Notes under the pieces: generated by a model | The model's input: the letters and a program-made list of their open reading frames with translations, nothing else | What the model was told of the DNA's origin: nothing | Databases searched by the model: none | DNA from: Paenibacillus woosongensis | GTDB taxonomy: Bacteria > Bacillota > Bacilli > Paenibacillales > Paenibacillaceae | Direction of reading: 5' to 3' | Assembly: GCF_009725165.1 (NCBI RefSeq) | Contig: NZ_WNZW01000003.1 | Span: forward strand, 124,001-188,000 | Length of the DNA stretch: 64,000 nucleotides | Shown here: positions 27,165 to 35,214 of the stretch, one piece after another | Layout of the letters: each line of letters starts with the position of its first letter | Position numbering within the stretch: position 1 is the first letter of the stretch | Translations under genes and position numbers: made by a program

Positions 27165-27193
27165 GCAGGAATTTTTTCACTTCTAACGAATAT
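27165..27193 (+). promoter_or_regulatory. Sigma-H promoter of spoVS
   Basis: GCAGGAATT (27165-27173), 11 bases, AACGAATAT (27185-27193). Both halves match the sigma-H consensus RnAGGAwww and RnnGAATww at all fixed positions. spoVS is sigma-H dependent in B. subtilis. Confidence 0.75.
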
Positions 27194-27239
27194 CTTCTAA
27201 GTAGTGGAATCAACCATTATTCCCAGGGAGGTACTTACC

Positions 27240-27500
27240 ATGGAAGTATTAAAAGTTTCAGCAAAATCCAATCCCAACTCCGTTGCCGGTGCGCTTGCTG
27301 GAGTTCTTAGAGAACGTGGCGCTGCTGAACTTCAGGCTATAGGGGCCGGTGCTCTGAACCAAGCCATTAAAGCGGTAGCGATTGCCCGGGGATTCGTCGC
27401 ACCTAGCGGTGTAGACTTGATTTGTATTCCGGCGTTTACGGACATTGTCATTGACGGCGAGGATCGCACAGCCATTAAACTGATCGTGGAGCCTAGATAA
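27240..27500 (+). CDS. spoVS: Stage V sporulation protein S
   Basis: Small DNA/RNA-binding-fold (Alba-like) regulator required for normal coat and core maturation. 86 residues, the standard length, starting MEVLKVSAKSNPNSVAGALA and ending in KLIVEPR. GGGAGGT precedes ATG 27240. The longer frame from 27204 overlaps the promoter. The gene stands alone between a sigma-H promoter and a terminator. Confidence 0.97.
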   Translation: MEVLKVSAKSNPNSVAGALAGVLRERGAAELQAIGAGALNQAIKAVAIARGFVAPSGVDLICIPAFTDIVIDGEDRTAIKLIVEPR

Positions 27501-27524
27501 AATAATAGATAGCAACAATTAGAT

Positions 27525-27557
27525 ACCTGTTTACGAGCATGCGTAGACAGGTTTTTT
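27525..27557 (+). terminator. Terminator after spoVS
   Basis: ACCTGTTTACG and CGTAGACAGGT (with one G-T pair) form an 11-bp stem, followed by TTTTTT. Confidence 0.8.
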
Positions 27558-27647
27558 GCATTTGAGGCAAACTATGACAAAGATCCAAAGTTTCATCTCT
27601 AGGCATAAACGTGTAATCAGCTAATGAAGGGCGGGGGGAGTTTGAAA

Positions 27648-28595
27648 ATGAAAGTCGCCGATTTCCATTGCGATGCCTTAAGCAAAATGCGGCTTCATCC
27701 TGAAATGGACTTCACTGCAGACGACCGACTCGACGTATCCGCAAAGCGAATGGTCCAAGGCAACGTTAAACTGCAGTGCTTTGCCATATTCTTATCCAAG
27801 CAGCTGGGGACCCCGAATATGGGACATATTTTGGATCAGATTGATGTTTACAATACCCGTGTCATTCCAAACGGAATATTTCCCATTCGCTATGCCGAAG
27901 AGCTGGAGCAATGGGAGCAGGAGGGGAAGCAGGGAGGATTGCTGGCACTGGAAGGAGCTGACGGCCTGGAGGGAAACTTGCATTATCTGCAAGTTTGCTT
28001 TGATTTGGGGGTGCGCTTGCTGGGAATTACTTGGAATCATGCGAATTGGGCAGCTGATGGCATATTGGAACAACGTAACGGAGGGTTTACGTTTAAAGGC
28101 GTCCAGCTCGTCGATTTAAGCCATCAGTTAGAAATGATACTAGATGTATCCCATTTATCCCAGAAGGGCTTCTGGGAGCTTGTAGAGCTCTCTGAGGCAG
28201 CGCAGCGGCCATTCATAGCTTCCCATTCGAATGCCTACGCGGTCTGTGATCATGTCAGAAATTTGCATGATGAGCAAATTCAAGCTATCATACGAATGAA
28301 CGGCAGAATCGGTGTGACATTTGTCCCTTGGTTCGTTCATAAAGGCGGCGTTCCGTCGAGCAAGCATTTGCTTCCTCACATTGAGCATATTTGCGCTTTG
28401 GGCGGTGAGGACCATATTATGTTTGGCTCTGACTTCGACGGAATCGAAGAGCATCTTAGTGATTTTGATCATTGCGGACGCTATTTGGATTGGGCAGAAA
28501 TGCTGCTAAAGCATTATCCTGAACGGCTTGTACGGGGATGGTTGTACGATAATGCAGTCAGGTTTTTACGCATGTGGCTGCCAAAAAACAAGTAA
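27648..28595 (+). CDS. Membrane dipeptidase (M19, renal dipeptidase family)
   Basis: Zinc-dependent amidohydrolase-fold dipeptidase, 315 residues. DFHCDAL at 4-10 supplies the H-x-D metal pair, LEGADGLEG the bridging Glu, DVSHLSQKGFWEL and ASHSNAYAVCDHVRN the later His ligands, and MFGSDFDGIE the final Asp. No signal peptide is seen, so it is cytoplasmic here. ATG 27648 lies 7 bases after GGGGGGAG; a TTG two codons upstream is possible. Similar genes sit near spoVS in other Paenibacillaceae as far as I recall. Natural substrate unknown. Confidence 0.9.
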   Translation: MKVADFHCDALSKMRLHPEMDFTADDRLDVSAKRMVQGNVKLQCFAIFLSKQLGTPNMGHILDQIDVYNTRVIPNGIFPIRYAEELEQWEQEGKQGGLLALEGADGLEGNLHYLQVCFDLGVRLLGITWNHANWAADGILEQRNGGFTFKGVQLVDLSHQLEMILDVSHLSQKGFWELVELSEAAQRPFIASHSNAYAVCDHVRNLHDEQIQAIIRMNGRIGVTFVPWFVHKGGVPSSKHLLPHIEHICALGGEDHIMFGSDFDGIEEHLSDFDHCGRYLDWAEMLLKHYPERLVRGWLYDNAVRFLRMWLPKNK

Positions 28596-28764
28596 GCGCT
28601 TTAATTAATCCAATCGTGAGATCGATATGATCGAAAACTACTATATGATAAAAGGCTCGAAAACGCTTGCTTTTTATTTGTTTGCGACATAAAATTGACA
28701 TGACTCTGAAACAGAATGTTCACATTTATGGAAACGGTGAATACTGTTTCCAAGTCAACATTCT
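28591..28764. promoter_or_regulatory. Control region of korAB: cre-like sites and a long dyad
   Basis: Three sequences resemble the CcpA operator TGwAAnCGnTnwCA: 28591-28604 (AGTAAGCGCTTTAA), 28658-28671 (CGAAAACGCTTGCT) and 28729-28742 (TGGAAACGGTGAAT), each with two or three mismatches. Separately, a nested dyad has outer arms AGAATGTT (28713-28720) and AACATTCT (28757-28764) and inner arms TGGAAAC (28729-28735) and GTTTCCA (28746-28752), all perfect. A promoter could not be fixed: TATAAA at 28773 lacks a -35. Confidence 0.4.
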
Positions 28765-28823
28765 AGCTGCACTATAAATATACTGATAGTGCTATAGCGA
28801 TACGATTAAAGGGGTGGGCGATC

Positions 28824-30584
28824 TTGATTAGTCAATTGTCTTGGAAGATCGGTGGACAGCAAGGTGAAGGCGTTGAAAGTACAGATCGAATTTTTTCGAC
28901 GGCCTTGAACAGACTGGGATATTACTTGTACGGGTATCGGCATTTCTCCTCCCGTATTAAAGGCGGCCATACGAATAACAAAATTCGGATCAGTACAATG
29001 CCGATTCGTGCGATTTCCGACGATTTGGACATTTTAGTCGCTTTTGACCAAGAAAGTATCGATTTGAATGCACATGAGCTTCGCAGCGGGGGCGTCATCG
29101 TAGCCGATGCTAAATTCGATCCTACCGTTCCTGAAGGTGTTGACGCGACTCTCTTTGCGGTTCCGATTACGGCGATTGCGGAGGAGCTGGGTACTTCACT
29201 GATGAAGAATATGGTAGCGTCCGGAGCATCTTGGGCGTTGCTTGGTCTGCCGTTGGAAGTATTTAATAAAGCCGTAGAAGAAGAATTTGGACGTAAGGGT
29301 CCAGCGATTGTTGAGAAGAATATCGAAGCGGTGAAACGCGGTGCGGATTTCGTGCTTGAGCTTGCCGGAGGGCCGATTGACAGCTTCAAGCTGGGTCCTG
29401 CTGACGGTAAGCAGAAGCTGTTCATGATCGGCAACGATGCGATTGGCCTTGGCGCGGTTGCTGCCGGATGTCGGATCATGAGTGCCTATCCAATTACGCC
29501 GGCTTCTGAAATCATGGAATATTTAATCAAGAAATTGCCGAAATTCGGCGGAACGGTAATTCAAACCGAAGACGAAATCGCCGCTATTACGATGGCGATC
29601 GGCTCGAACTATGCCGGCGTCCGGACGATGACCGCATCGGCGGGTCCTGGCTTGGCCCTGATGATGGAAGCGATTGGCCTGGCAGGGATGACCGAGACTC
29701 CTGTCGTTATTGTGGATACACAGCGTGGTGGCCCAAGTACAGGGCTGCCGACGAAGCAGGAGCAAAGTGATATTAACGCGCTGATCTACGGTACTCATGG
29801 TGAAATTCCGAAAATCGTAATTGCGCCTAGTTCGATCGAAGAATGCTTCTACGATACAATTGAAGCCTTCAACCTTGCCGAGAAATATCAAGTTCCAGTC
29901 ATTTTGGCGACGGATCTTCAGCTTTCGCTGGGCAAGCAGTCCTGTGAAATGCTGGATTATAACAAAATTGTCATCGACCGCGGATATGTGGTGAAGGATA
30001 TTCCTGACCGTGAAGACGGCAGCATGTTCAATCGTTATGCATTCACCGAGAATGGCATCTCCCCACGGGTTCTGCCAGGCGAGAAGAACGGCATCCACCA
30101 TGTTACCGGCGTAGAGCATGATGAGGCAGGACGTCCATCGGAAAGCCCGGTTAACCGGAAGAAAATGATGGATAAACGTCTGCGCAAGCTGAACAAACTG
30201 CAGATGACGAACCCGATCCATCTTCAGGCTCCGCATGCTGAGCCGGATATCCTTGTTATCGGCATGGGATCCACGGGCGGTACAATCGATCAGGCTCGCA
30301 CGCGTCTGGACGGGGAAGGCATCAAAACGAATCACATGACCGTTCGTTTGCTGCATCCGTTCCCGGTCGAAGAAGTGCTTCCGGAAATTAAAAAAGCCAA
30401 GAAGGTACTTGTTCTCGAAAATAATGCGACAGGCCAGCTGGCCAACCTGATTAAGCAAAACATCGGTTATCACGACAAAATTGTCAATGTGTTGAAGTAT
30501 GACGGCAATCCGTTCCTTCCTTCGGAAGTTTACAACGAATGCAAAAATGTAGCCGGAAATAAACCGCAGGAGGAGTTGGTCTAA
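28824..30584 (+). CDS. korA: 2-oxoacid:ferredoxin oxidoreductase, gamma-alpha fusion (KorA type)
   Basis: With KorB, oxidatively decarboxylates a 2-oxoacid (probably 2-oxoglutarate) to the acyl-CoA, reducing ferredoxin. 586 residues: the N-terminal gamma domain (about 1-180) has KIGGQQGEGVES; the alpha domain has SAYPITPASEIMEYL near 220, TEDEIAAITMAIGSNYAGVR and TQRGGPSTGLPTKQEQSD. TTG start with GGGGTGGG upstream. The stop is directly followed by the korB ATG. The 2-oxoglutarate preference is inferred from the KorAB architecture. Confidence 0.92.
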   Translation: MISQLSWKIGGQQGEGVESTDRIFSTALNRLGYYLYGYRHFSSRIKGGHTNNKIRISTMPIRAISDDLDILVAFDQESIDLNAHELRSGGVIVADAKFDPTVPEGVDATLFAVPITAIAEELGTSLMKNMVASGASWALLGLPLEVFNKAVEEEFGRKGPAIVEKNIEAVKRGADFVLELAGGPIDSFKLGPADGKQKLFMIGNDAIGLGAVAAGCRIMSAYPITPASEIMEYLIKKLPKFGGTVIQTEDEIAAITMAIGSNYAGVRTMTASAGPGLALMMEAIGLAGMTETPVVIVDTQRGGPSTGLPTKQEQSDINALIYGTHGEIPKIVIAPSSIEECFYDTIEAFNLAEKYQVPVILATDLQLSLGKQSCEMLDYNKIVIDRGYVVKDIPDREDGSMFNRYAFTENGISPRVLPGEKNGIHHVTGVEHDEAGRPSESPVNRKKMMDKRLRKLNKLQMTNPIHLQAPHAEPDILVIGMGSTGGTIDQARTRLDGEGIKTNHMTVRLLHPFPVEEVLPEIKKAKKVLVLENNATGQLANLIKQNIGYHDKIVNVLKYDGNPFLPSEVYNECKNVAGNKPQEELV

Positions 30585-31451
30585 ATGGCAACTTTCAAAG
30601 AGTTTCGTAATAAAATCAAACCAAACTGGTGTCCAGGATGCGGAGATTTTTCCGTACAAGCTGCCATTCAACGCGCTGCGGCCAATGTAGGGCTGGAGCC
30701 AGAGGGGTTGGCAGTCATCTCCGGAATCGGTTGTTCCGGACGGATTTCAGGATATATTAACGCTTACGGTCTTCATGGAATTCATGGCCGTGCGCTGCCG
30801 ATCGCTCAGGGCGTAAAGCTGGCAAACCGCGATTTGACCGTTATCGCTTCCGGCGGGGACGGCGACGGGTTTGCAATCGGTATGGGCCACACGGTTCATG
30901 CGATTCGTCGTAACATCAATATCACTTATATCGTTATGGATAACCAGATTTATGGATTGACGAAAGGCCAGACTTCTCCGCGGAGCGGCGAAGGCTTCAA
31001 AACGAAGAGTACGCCTGAAGGATCCATCGAATCTACGTTGTCGCCGCTAGAGGTAGCTCTTGCAGCAGGTGCTACTTTCGTAGCCCAATCCTTCTCCAGT
31101 GATTTGAAGCAGCTGACTTCGTTGATCGAACAAGGCATCCAGCACGAAGGCTTCTCGTTAATTAACGTATTCAGCCCGTGCGTAACATTCAACAAAGTGA
31201 ATACGTACGACTGGTTTAAAGATAATATCATCAACTTGGATACAGTAGAAGGCTATGATCCTACGAACCGCCTTGCTGCAATGACGAAGCTGATGGAAAC
31301 GGGCAGCATGATCACAGGTTTGATCTATCAAAACAAAGAGAAGAAAAGCTACGAGAACCTTGTTCACGGTTTCTCCCAGGAGCCGCTGGCGCATCAATCG
31401 CTGGCATTATCCCAGGCCGACTTTGACAATCTTGTTGCAGAATTCAGATAA
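30585..31451 (+). CDS. korB: 2-oxoacid:ferredoxin oxidoreductase, beta subunit (KorB type)
   Basis: Thiamine-diphosphate and [4Fe-4S] subunit, 288 residues. KPNWCPGCGDFSVQ (12-25) and ISGIGCSGRI give cluster cysteines, and GGDGDGFAIGMGH ... VMDNQIYGLTKGQ is the thiamine-diphosphate binding stretch (GDG and N). It begins on the base after the korA stop, with GGAGGAG in the end of korA. A terminator follows. No ferredoxin-like delta subunit is present, so it needs a separate ferredoxin. Confidence 0.94.
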   Translation: MATFKEFRNKIKPNWCPGCGDFSVQAAIQRAAANVGLEPEGLAVISGIGCSGRISGYINAYGLHGIHGRALPIAQGVKLANRDLTVIASGGDGDGFAIGMGHTVHAIRRNINITYIVMDNQIYGLTKGQTSPRSGEGFKTKSTPEGSIESTLSPLEVALAAGATFVAQSFSSDLKQLTSLIEQGIQHEGFSLINVFSPCVTFNKVNTYDWFKDNIINLDTVEGYDPTNRLAAMTKLMETGSMITGLIYQNKEKKSYENLVHGFSQEPLAHQSLALSQADFDNLVAEFR

Positions 31452-31458
31452 TACAGTG

Positions 31459-31490
31459 AAAGATGTCCTTTTTGAGAGGACATCTTTTTC
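31459..31490 (+). terminator. Terminator after korB
   Basis: AAAGATGTCCT (31459-31469) pairs with AGGACATCTTT (31477-31487), followed by TTTTTC. Confidence 0.85.
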
Positions 31491-31570
31491 TTTTTGTTTG
31501 AAATAGGTGTATAATGGGTAACGATGTAAAACGTCATCGACATAGAGAAAAAACTGAGGAGTGTTTGCAA

Positions 31571-32143
31571 ATGAGCAAAACAGTGCCAGTCGGCGTATCA
31601 GCGCGTCATATCCATTTGACCCAGGAACATATCGAAGCTTTGTTTGGACAAGGCTACCAGCTTACGGAATTCAAGCCGTTGTCTCAGCCAGGACAATTTG
31701 CGGCTAACGAGACGGTAGCGGTCATCGGTCCGAAGGGTCAATTCGACAAAGTGCGTATACTAGGACCTGCACGTCCTGCTTCACAGCTTGAAATTTCCCG
31801 TACCGATTCGTTTGCGATCGGCGTAAAAGCGCCGGTAAGAGAATCTGGAAATATTGAAGGCACGCCGGGTATTACGATTAAAGGACCTGCTGGCGAGGTG
31901 GTGCTGCAAGAAGGAGTAATCGTAGCAGCCCGCCACATTCATTTTCATACTTCCGATGCCGAGAAATGGGGCATTAAAGATAAGCAAATGCTGAAGGTTC
32001 GTTTGGGCGGAGAGCGCGGTTTAGTGCTGGAGAACGTCATTGCTCGCGTTTCCGATTCCTTTGCACTGGATATGCATATCGACACGGATGAGGCAAATGC
32101 AGCAGGAGCGAGTAACGGCGATACCGCCGAAATTATTGACTAA
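31571..32143 (+). CDS. PduL-like phosphate acyltransferase
   Basis: 190-residue member of the PduL family, which interconverts acyl-CoA and acyl phosphate, unrelated to Pta. Conserved segments: VPVGVSARHIHLTQEHIE (8-25, two zinc His), LGPARPASQLEISRTD and ARHIHFHT (zinc His cluster). No microcompartment-targeting peptide or shell genes are seen, so it is a housekeeping-type PduL. GAGGAG lies 10 bases before ATG 31571. Its place after korAB suggests it could handle the acyl-CoA made there, but the terminator between them argues for separate transcription. Confidence 0.88.
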   Translation: MSKTVPVGVSARHIHLTQEHIEALFGQGYQLTEFKPLSQPGQFAANETVAVIGPKGQFDKVRILGPARPASQLEISRTDSFAIGVKAPVRESGNIEGTPGITIKGPAGEVVLQEGVIVAARHIHFHTSDAEKWGIKDKQMLKVRLGGERGLVLENVIARVSDSFALDMHIDTDEANAAGASNGDTAEIID

Positions 32144-32163
32144 TTGGCAATGCAGATGAATAA

Positions 32164-32206
32164 CGGGCTATCCTAGGGAGAAATGTCCCCTGGGATAGCC
32201 CGTTTA
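32164..32206. terminator. Bidirectional terminator between pduL-like gene and spoVAD
   Basis: CGGGCTATCC (32164-32173) and GGATAGCCCG (32193-32202) form a 10-bp stem, with AGGG/CCCT extending it inside. It serves the two convergent genes. Confidence 0.75.
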
Positions 32207-32229
32207 CTCGTTATGCGAAGCTGGCGGTT

Positions 32230-33246
32230 TTACGTTGCTTGCGTATTTTCGATCGACACCGCATGGGCAATGCAAGGAATTGTCTCTCCCTGCTGAAAGG
32301 ACAGAGGCGAAAGCAATGCGCCCGTAGCAACCACAAGAATCCGGTTTAGCTCGCCGCGCTCGAGCTGATTCAGCAGATGTCCATAGGTGACGACGGCCGA
32401 GCAGGCGCAGCCGCTGGCTCCCGCTTGAACCTGCTGTTTGCTGTAATCGTAAATCATCATGCCGCAATCTTTATAGATGGTTCCCTCCATCGGGATACGA
32501 TGCTCTTTTAGTAAGGTCTTGGCGATATCATAGCCTACTCTCGATAAATCTCCGGTGACGATCAGATCGTAATACGAAGGGTCTATTCTCATATCTCTGA
32601 AATGGGCCTGAATCGTATCAACCGCGGCGGGAGCCATGGCTGCTCCCATGTTAAACGGGTCGCTAATCCCCATATCGATTACTCTGCCGATCGTCGCTGA
32701 AGTGACAGCAGGGCCTTCCCCTTCGAGTGATACGACGGCAGCGCCTGACCCGGTTACGGTGAATTGCGCTGTTGGCGGCTTCTGTGAGCCGTATTCCGTT
32801 GGATAGCGGAATTGCTTCTCCGCACTCGCATTATGGCTGCAGGTGCCAGCAAGAGCATACTTGGCACCGCCATGGTTAACGGTCAATGAAGCGAGCGCTA
32901 GACTCTCCATTGAAGTGGAGCATGCCCCGAAGAGACCGAGGAAGGGGATGTTTAGCGATCTGGCGGCAAAGCTGCTGCTGATGATCTGGTTCATCAAGTC
33001 CCCGCCGAAATAAAACTGGATTTGCTCTTTGGTCAGGCCTGCTTTTTTAACGGCTAGGTTGGCTGATTCTTCGATAAGCGTCTTCTCCGCCTTCTCCCAG
33101 CTCTCTTGTCCGAGATACAGGTCTGAATGTATGATATCAAAGTCTTTGGCCAGCGGCCCATCGCCTTCGAAGGGGCCCACGATCGTCGCCCTGCCGACGA
33201 TCTTCGGTTTGTTCTCAAATATCCAGCTTTGGTGGCCTTTAAGCAT
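32230..33246 (-). CDS. spoVAD: Stage V sporulation protein AD
   Basis: Part of the SpoVA channel that moves Ca-dipicolinate into and out of the spore; SpoVAD has a thiolase-like fold and binds dipicolinate. 338 residues from ATG 33246, which has GAGGAGG upstream; the longer frame to 33333 runs into spoVAC. Thiolase-family segments are visible: GLFGACSTSMESLALAS, AGTCSHNASAEKQFRYP and IYDYSKQQVQAGASGCACSA. It begins one base after the spoVAC stop. Works with DpaAB (same window), which makes the transported molecule. Confidence 0.95.
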   Translation of the reverse strand: MLKGHQSWIFENKPKIVGRATIVGPFEGDGPLAKDFDIIHSDLYLGQESWEKAEKTLIEESANLAVKKAGLTKEQIQFYFGGDLMNQIISSSFAARSLNIPFLGLFGACSTSMESLALASLTVNHGGAKYALAGTCSHNASAEKQFRYPTEYGSQKPPTAQFTVTGSGAAVVSLEGEGPAVTSATIGRVIDMGISDPFNMGAAMAPAAVDTIQAHFRDMRIDPSYYDLIVTGDLSRVGYDIAKTLLKEHRIPMEGTIYKDCGMMIYDYSKQQVQAGASGCACSAVVTYGHLLNQLERGELNRILVVATGALLSPLSFQQGETIPCIAHAVSIENTQAT

Positions 33247-33247
33247 G

Positions 33248-33736
33248 TCACGAACCTCCTCCTCCTGCATATCCAGGTACAAAAATGGCGTAAATAATCC
33301 CGATAATGAACGCGGCAACTGTTCCGAATACAACCACGGATCCAGCTAATTTAAACATTCCCGCTCCCACTCCCAATACTAATCCTTCGCTGCGATGCTC
33401 GATGGCGGAAGAGGCCATGGAATTCGCGAAGCCGGTGACGGGTACAGCGCTGCCTGCACCTGCCCACTGGGCGATTTTATCGTATACGCCTAGCGATGTA
33501 AGTATGACGGACAATAATATCAGCACGGCAACGGTTGGGTTGCCCGCTTCCTTATCCGTAAATCCGCCATATTTCATAAATGCCTGCCGAATAGCTTCCC
33601 CGATGAGGCATATGGTTCCTCCGATCAGAAAAGCACGAATGCAATTGCTCCATACGGGGCGTTTCGGTTCCTTGGACTGCGCTAGTTTTTGATATTTCTG
33701 TTGGACCGGCGTCATTTTTTTATTATTGTTTCCCAT
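33248..33736 (-). CDS. spoVAC: Stage V sporulation protein AC
   Basis: Membrane subunit of the SpoVA channel, mechanosensitive in B. subtilis. 162 residues with about four to five hydrophobic helices after a basic N-terminus (KKMTPVQQKYQKLAQ). The conserved FANSMASSAIEHRSEGLVLG loop, also found in SpoVAE, is near 105-125. GGAGGT lies 7 bases before ATG 33736, inside the end of the preceding DUF421 gene. I find no SpoVAE gene after spoVAD, where it usually lies. Confidence 0.94.
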   Translation of the reverse strand: MGNNNKKMTPVQQKYQKLAQSKEPKRPVWSNCIRAFLIGGTICLIGEAIRQAFMKYGGFTDKEAGNPTVAVLILLSVILTSLGVYDKIAQWAGAGSAVPVTGFANSMASSAIEHRSEGLVLGVGAGMFKLAGSVVVFGTVAAFIIGIIYAIFVPGYAGGGGS

Positions 33737-33747
33737 CAAATTACCTC

Positions 33748-34608
33748 CTATCTAGCCAAGAGCGGCTTGACGTCCTTAATGATTTGCTGCAGTTGCTCGG
33801 AGCAGTCAGTGTACATTTGTTTAGGCTCTGCTTCTTCTGTCGATAATGCATACATCTCCAGATCGGCCTCACATTTTTTCAAATTCGCCAGCAATGCTGC
33901 TCTTTCTTGAGGTTCGGGAACACTTATTTTATCGTCGTAGAGGTCGACATAAAGCTGACCGAAGCCGTCAACCTGTCCGACAAATACATTTTCGACGGTT
34001 ACGCCGAGCTTCTCCAGTTCGGTGTGAAGCCAGGCCCTGTTCAAACCAATCGTAGAAAGCGGCTCGTCCATGATTTTCCCGTCGAGAATGACCGCCTGTG
34101 TCTCCGGTTGAGGAGAAACCTTAATGCCTAAATGAGCTGGTGTTATAGGCTGATATTCTCTTTTTAACAGCACATTGATCTCTCCGCTCGGCTCAATCAA
34201 TGCAAATTCGACTTCGGCCGCCTTGAATATGTTTTTTTTCCTCAGCTGTTCCAGCAGCTCTTCGCTCGTGAGCTTTTCCTTTTTTAAATTGTCCTCAAGG
34301 ATTTTGCCGTCCTTGATTAGGATTGTAGAGCTGTTGTCGGTAAAGTTTCTGGCTTTTTTGCTTTTGATTTGCAGGAGTTCTATTCCAAAAGAGACGAGAA
34401 CCCAGGTGACTAATGCGGTAAAGCCGATATACCACCGCTCCTGATGATTCACCGAAATGTATGCAGCCAAATCCCCAATCGTGATCCCTGTAATGTACTC
34501 AAATAAGGAAAGCTGTGAGATTTGCCTTTTTCCAAGCAATTTGGTCAGAAGAAAGAGTACTGCAATTGAAACCAGGGTTCTTACGAAAACCTCTAACCAG
34601 ATTTGCAT
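33748..34608 (-). CDS. DUF421 (YetF-like) membrane protein with C-terminal DUF1657
   Basis: 286 residues: two or three N-terminal membrane helices (about 5-75, with GKRQISQLSLFEYITGITIGD), a cytoplasmic DUF421 beta domain (LIKDGKI, GLNRAWLHTELEKLGV), and a C-terminal 50 residues (ANLKKCEADLEMYALST ... QLQQIIKDV) clearly similar to the separate DUF1657 protein at 34783. Genes of this kind are part of the spoVA-2mob operon of Bacillus. First gene of the unit with spoVAC and spoVAD. AAAGGAG is 13 bases before ATG 34608, rather far, so the start is less certain. Confidence 0.85.
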   Translation of the reverse strand: MQIWLEVFVRTLVSIAVLFLLTKLLGKRQISQLSLFEYITGITIGDLAAYISVNHQERWYIGFTALVTWVLVSFGIELLQIKSKKARNFTDNSSTILIKDGKILEDNLKKEKLTSEELLEQLRKKNIFKAAEVEFALIEPSGEINVLLKREYQPITPAHLGIKVSPQPETQAVILDGKIMDEPLSTIGLNRAWLHTELEKLGVTVENVFVGQVDGFGQLYVDLYDDKISVPEPQERAALLANLKKCEADLEMYALSTEEAEPKQMYTDCSEQLQQIIKDVKPLLAR

Positions 34609-34710
34609 TTTGACACTGACACTCCTTTCATTACGCCTAAAACACGGGTAACCCAATTATGCGCAGGAGCATTTTTTTTATTAACACAATATTTGGAAGA
34701 GCGAAGTCCA

Positions 34711-34739
34711 GTATGATTTGTGTAAAATGGGCCAAATTA
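34711..34739 (+). promoter_or_regulatory. Possible sigma-G promoter of the DUF1657 gene
   Basis: GTATG (34711-34715), 17 bases, CAAATTA (34733-34739): matches GHATR and four of five fixed positions of CATnnTA. Fits forespore expression expected for spoVA-linked genes. Confidence 0.4.
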
Positions 34740-34782
34740 TGATGGCGCAAAGCACAGTTACAAGATTAAGGTGGTGAATCAG

Positions 34783-34989
34783 ATGACAGTATCAGCACAA
34801 GTAAAAACAACGCTGGCGTCCTTAAAAAGCGCTCAAGCGAACCTGGAGCAATTCGCTTTGAATACGCAAAACAAGGATGCAAAAAACTTGTTTACTACTG
34901 CGGCTCAACAAACGCAGCAAATCGTTGACCAAGTGGAAACAAGAGTTTCGCAGCTGGAAAATGAAGAGCCGCAGTACAAAGGATTCTAG
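34783..34989 (+). CDS. DUF1657 small protein
   Basis: 68 residues, all helical, Gln/Ala-rich, starting MTVSAQVKTTLASLKSAQAN. AAGGTGG is 8 bases before the ATG. Similar to the C-terminal 50 residues of the divergent DUF421 protein. DUF1657 proteins accompany DUF421, SpoVAC and SpoVAD in spoVA-2mob operons tied to spore heat resistance; what they do is unknown. Divergent from the spoVA genes across a 174-base shared region, so a spore protein is likely. Confidence 0.82.
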   Translation: MTVSAQVKTTLASLKSAQANLEQFALNTQNKDAKNLFTTAAQQTQQIVDQVETRVSQLENEEPQYKGF

Positions 34990-35029
34990 GACATTCCTTA
35001 ATCGCAAAAAAAATAAAAGCAATAGCCGA

Positions 35030-35055
35030 GCCCGTTCAATTGGAACGGGCTTTTG
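35030..35055 (+). terminator. Terminator after the DUF1657 gene
   Basis: GCCCGTTC (35030-35037) and GAACGGGC (35043-35050), 5-base loop, followed by TTTTG. Confidence 0.7.
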
Positions 35056-35214
35056 TGCGTGCTGAAGAAGTCTTGTAGAATAATTGCCGCTGACCTCATC
35101 GCGTCTGGATATCAATTTAGAAGCATGTTATAATTTGGTGTAATGCATTTTTCAATAACTTAAGATGACGTGATAGTTTTAGCGATAGATTGACTAAAGG
35201 AGTGGGCCGACACC

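Noticed and set aside
29523..30671. 382-codon minus-strand ORF opposite korA
   Set aside because: Entirely antisense to korA, which has clear family motifs.
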